From NCBI GenBank assembly GCA_013290035.1, contig JABCYT010000224.1:1-6229 (forward strand): a DNA stretch of 6,229 bases, written 5' to 3'. This stretch comes from Alphaproteobacteria bacterium. Its GTDB lineage: Bacteria; Pseudomonadota; Alphaproteobacteria; Reyranellales; Reyranellaceae. The first letter of the stretch is position 1. The number at the start of each line of letters is the position of its first letter. The translations under genes were made by a program, and so were the position numbers. Below the pieces are notes generated by a model. That model searched no databases. It was not told the origin of the DNA and saw only the letters and a list, made by a program, of their open reading frames with translations. Shown here in pieces: positions 4,622 to 6,229 of the stretch.

Positions 4622-6229
4622 TCTGTGAAGTCGCGCCGCCCGAAACCGTCTCGATGCTCGCGCGCGACGGTGTCCGGCTCGATGCCGACGTTTACCGGCC
4701 GCACGGCGACGGGCCGTTTCCGGTGCTGCTGATGCGCCAACCCTACGGCCGCAGGATCGCCTCGACGGTCGTCTATGCCCATCCGCAGTGGTACGCCCGG
4801 CACGGCTACATCGTTGCCATCCAGGATGTGCGCGGGTCGGGGACCTCCGAAGGGACGTTCAAGCTGTTCGAAAATGAACGTGAAGACGGCGCCGATGCGC
4901 TGGCCTGGGCCGCCGCGCTTGCCGGCTGCAACGGCCGGGTCGGCATGTATGGCTTCTCCTATCAGGCGGCAACGCAGCTCCTGGCGCTGGCCGGCGCTCT
5001 CGATGCGGGCGGGCCGAAGCCCGCCGCGCTCTGTCCGGCGATGATGGGCTGGGACGTGTTCTCCGACTGGGCCTACGAGGGCGGCGCCTTCTGCCTGCAA
5101 GGCGGCCTGTCGTGGGCGCTGCAGATGGGCGCCGAACGCGCCCGCCTGGCCGGCGACGTCGCGGCCTTCACGGCGCTGCGCGCCGCTGCCCGAAACCTGC
5201 CGCTCAACGAGGAACGCACCGCCTGGCCTGCCGTGCTTCAACGCTACGGTGCCTATACGCATTACGCGGACTGGATCGGCAATCCGGCGCGCGGCGACTA
5301 CTGGGATCGCATTTCGCCCGAGGCTGCACTCGCCGGCCGCACCGGCGATGTGCCCATGCTGCATGTCGGCGGCTGGTACGACCCGATGCTCGACGGCACG
5401 CTCGGCGCCTTTCGCGCCATGGCCACCGCGCAGGCGCCGCAGCGGCTGGTGGTCGGACCCTGGGGCCATATTCCCTGGGGACGCCGCGTCGGCATCCAGG
5501 ACTTCGGCGCCGAGGCGTCGAGTCCGATCGATACGGAGCAACTGCGCTGGTTCGATCATTTCCTCATGGATGTGGACAACGGCGTCGAGCGCGCGCCAGC
5601 GGTGCGGCTGTTCGATACCGGCGCCAAGTCGTGGCGCGATTTTCCGGCATGGCCAGAATCCTCTCCGCAGCCATGGCACCTCACCAGCGGCGGGCTGGCC
5701 GCCGCGCGGACCGAGGATGGCCGCTTGAACCGCGAGCGGCCGGCGCGGCCCAGCGTCGACGTCGTGGTCCATGATCCGTGGCGGCCGGTGCCGTCGCTGG
5801 GCGGCCATGACGGCCAGCCGCCGGGGCCGCAGGACCGCAGCGCGCTCGACGGACGCACGGATGTCGCCTGCTACACGTCGGCGCCGCTGGCTGCTCCCTT
5901 GTTTCTGGCAGGCTGCGTCCGGGCCGAGATCGACGTCGATGCCGACGCCCCCACGCACGACCTTTGTGCAGTGCTGTCGCAAGTGACGCCAGATGGCCGC
6001 GCCATCACCCTGACGCAAGGCTATCTGCGCGTGGCGGATTCCCATACGCCCGGCCCGAGGATCATCGCCATGCGCGCGCTTTGCGCCACCGTTCCGGCCG
6101 GCGCTGCGTTGCGCCTGTCGCTGCAGCCCTCGTCGTTTCCCGCCTTCGTCGTCAACCCCGGCACGGGCGCCTGCGATATCGACGCACGAGCGTTCGACTC
6201 GTGCATCATCACGTTGGCGGTGCATAGCG
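4618..6229 (+). CDS. CocE/NonD family serine hydrolase (X-Pro dipeptidyl-peptidase S15-like), 3' end outside window
   Basis: This frame stays open from the ATG at 4618 to the last base: 537 residues without a stop. CocE-family proteins are usually about 550-600 residues and end soon after a sequence like the visible FDSCIITLAVHS, so only a short tail should be missing. They hydrolyse esters or amides; CocE itself is a cocaine esterase, and many relatives are annotated as peptidases or acylases. Visible parts are QPYGRR (41-46, with an oxyanion-type Tyr43), QDVRGSGTSEG (69-79), nucleophile S114 in YGFSYQAATQ, acid D255 in GGWYDPMLDG, base H284 in GPWGH, then a C-terminal jelly-roll (PepX_C-like) from about residue 315. 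The residue three after the nucleophile is Ala where GxSYxG is common. No signal peptide is seen, so it is probably cytoplasmic. No Shine-Dalgarno stands at the proper distance; the ATGA overlap suggests coupled translation with the cysteine hydrolase. Confidence 0.93.
   Translation, partial: MICEVAPPETVSMLARDGVRLDADVYRPHGDGPFPVLLMRQPYGRRIASTVVYAHPQWYARHGYIVAIQDVRGSGTSEGTFKLFENEREDGADALAWAAALAGCNGRVGMYGFSYQAATQLLALAGALDAGGPKPAALCPAMMGWDVFSDWAYEGGAFCLQGGLSWALQMGAERARLAGDVAAFTALRAAARNLPLNEERTAWPAVLQRYGAYTHYADWIGNPARGDYWDRISPEAALAGRTGDVPMLHVGGWYDPMLDGTLGAFRAMATAQAPQRLVVGPWGHIPWGRRVGIQDFGAEASSPIDTEQLRWFDHFLMDVDNGVERAPAVRLFDTGAKSWRDFPAWPESSPQPWHLTSGGLAAARTEDGRLNRERPARPSVDVVVHDPWRPVPSLGGHDGQPPGPQDRSALDGRTDVACYTSAPLAAPLFLAGCVRAEIDVDADAPTHDLCAVLSQVTPDGRAITLTQGYLRVADSHTPGPRIIAMRALCATVPAGAALRLSLQPSSFPAFVVNPGTGACDIDARAFDSCIITLAVHS

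Noticed and set aside
4579..6225. Very long open frame on the minus strand opposite the CocE-type gene (548 codons)
   Set aside because: Its translation is Arg/Ala/Gly/His-rich without domains, while the plus strand in the same place encodes a full serine hydrolase triad and family motifs.

Overview
The window looks like a chromosomal segment from a GC-rich proteobacterium. By eye it is about two-thirds G+C with strong third-position GC bias, and the protein styles suggest an alphaproteobacterium of the Rhizobiales/Rhodospirillales type. That placement is inference: no rRNA, tRNA or marker gene is present. I see no insertion sequence, integrase, CRISPR array or tRNA.

Layout, left to right. 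(a) 2-388 (+): the C-terminal 128 residues of a dipeptide/oligopeptide ABC transporter ATPase of DppF/OppF type, cut by the left edge. (b) 398-2136 (-): a probable two-gene operon, with a classical short-chain dehydrogenase (SDR) first and a Tat-exported hemerythrin-domain protein second. (c) 2180-3271 (+): a luciferase-like (LLM) oxidoreductase resembling the TIGR03617 F420-dependent family, divergent from the SDR across only 43 bp. (d) 3268-3693 (-): a small single-domain cupin, tail to tail with the LLM gene, the two overlapping by 4 bp. (e) 3836-4621 (+): an isochorismatase-like cysteine hydrolase, overlapping by ATGA with (f) 4618-6229 (+): a CocE/NonD-type serine hydrolase that has no stop before the right edge but is probably almost complete.

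The genes read as an accessory catabolic neighbourhood: peptide or small-amide uptake (ABC), flavin/F420 and NAD(P) redox steps (LLM, SDR), amide or carbamoyl hydrolysis (cysteine hydrolase), ester/amide hydrolysis (CocE type) and a cupin that could be an enzyme or a sensor. The set LLM enzyme + isochorismatase-fold amidohydrolase + alpha/beta hydrolase has the same class composition as RutA/RutB/RutD of pyrimidine degradation, although the individual families differ. No substrate can be named from sequence alone.

The junctions are very compact. Two convergent gene ends meet with a 9-bp gap and a 4-bp overlap, and both carry stem-loops spanning the stop codons. The two divergent starts (43 bp and 142 bp) carry candidate operators: an ATTGT-N6-ACAAT inverted repeat on the LLM start codon, and a 13-bp palindrome plus a 17-bp tandem repeat before the cysteine hydrolase. 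The SDR-hemerythrin gap has an inverted repeat running into the ribosome binding site. No stretch above 300 bp lacks a gene.
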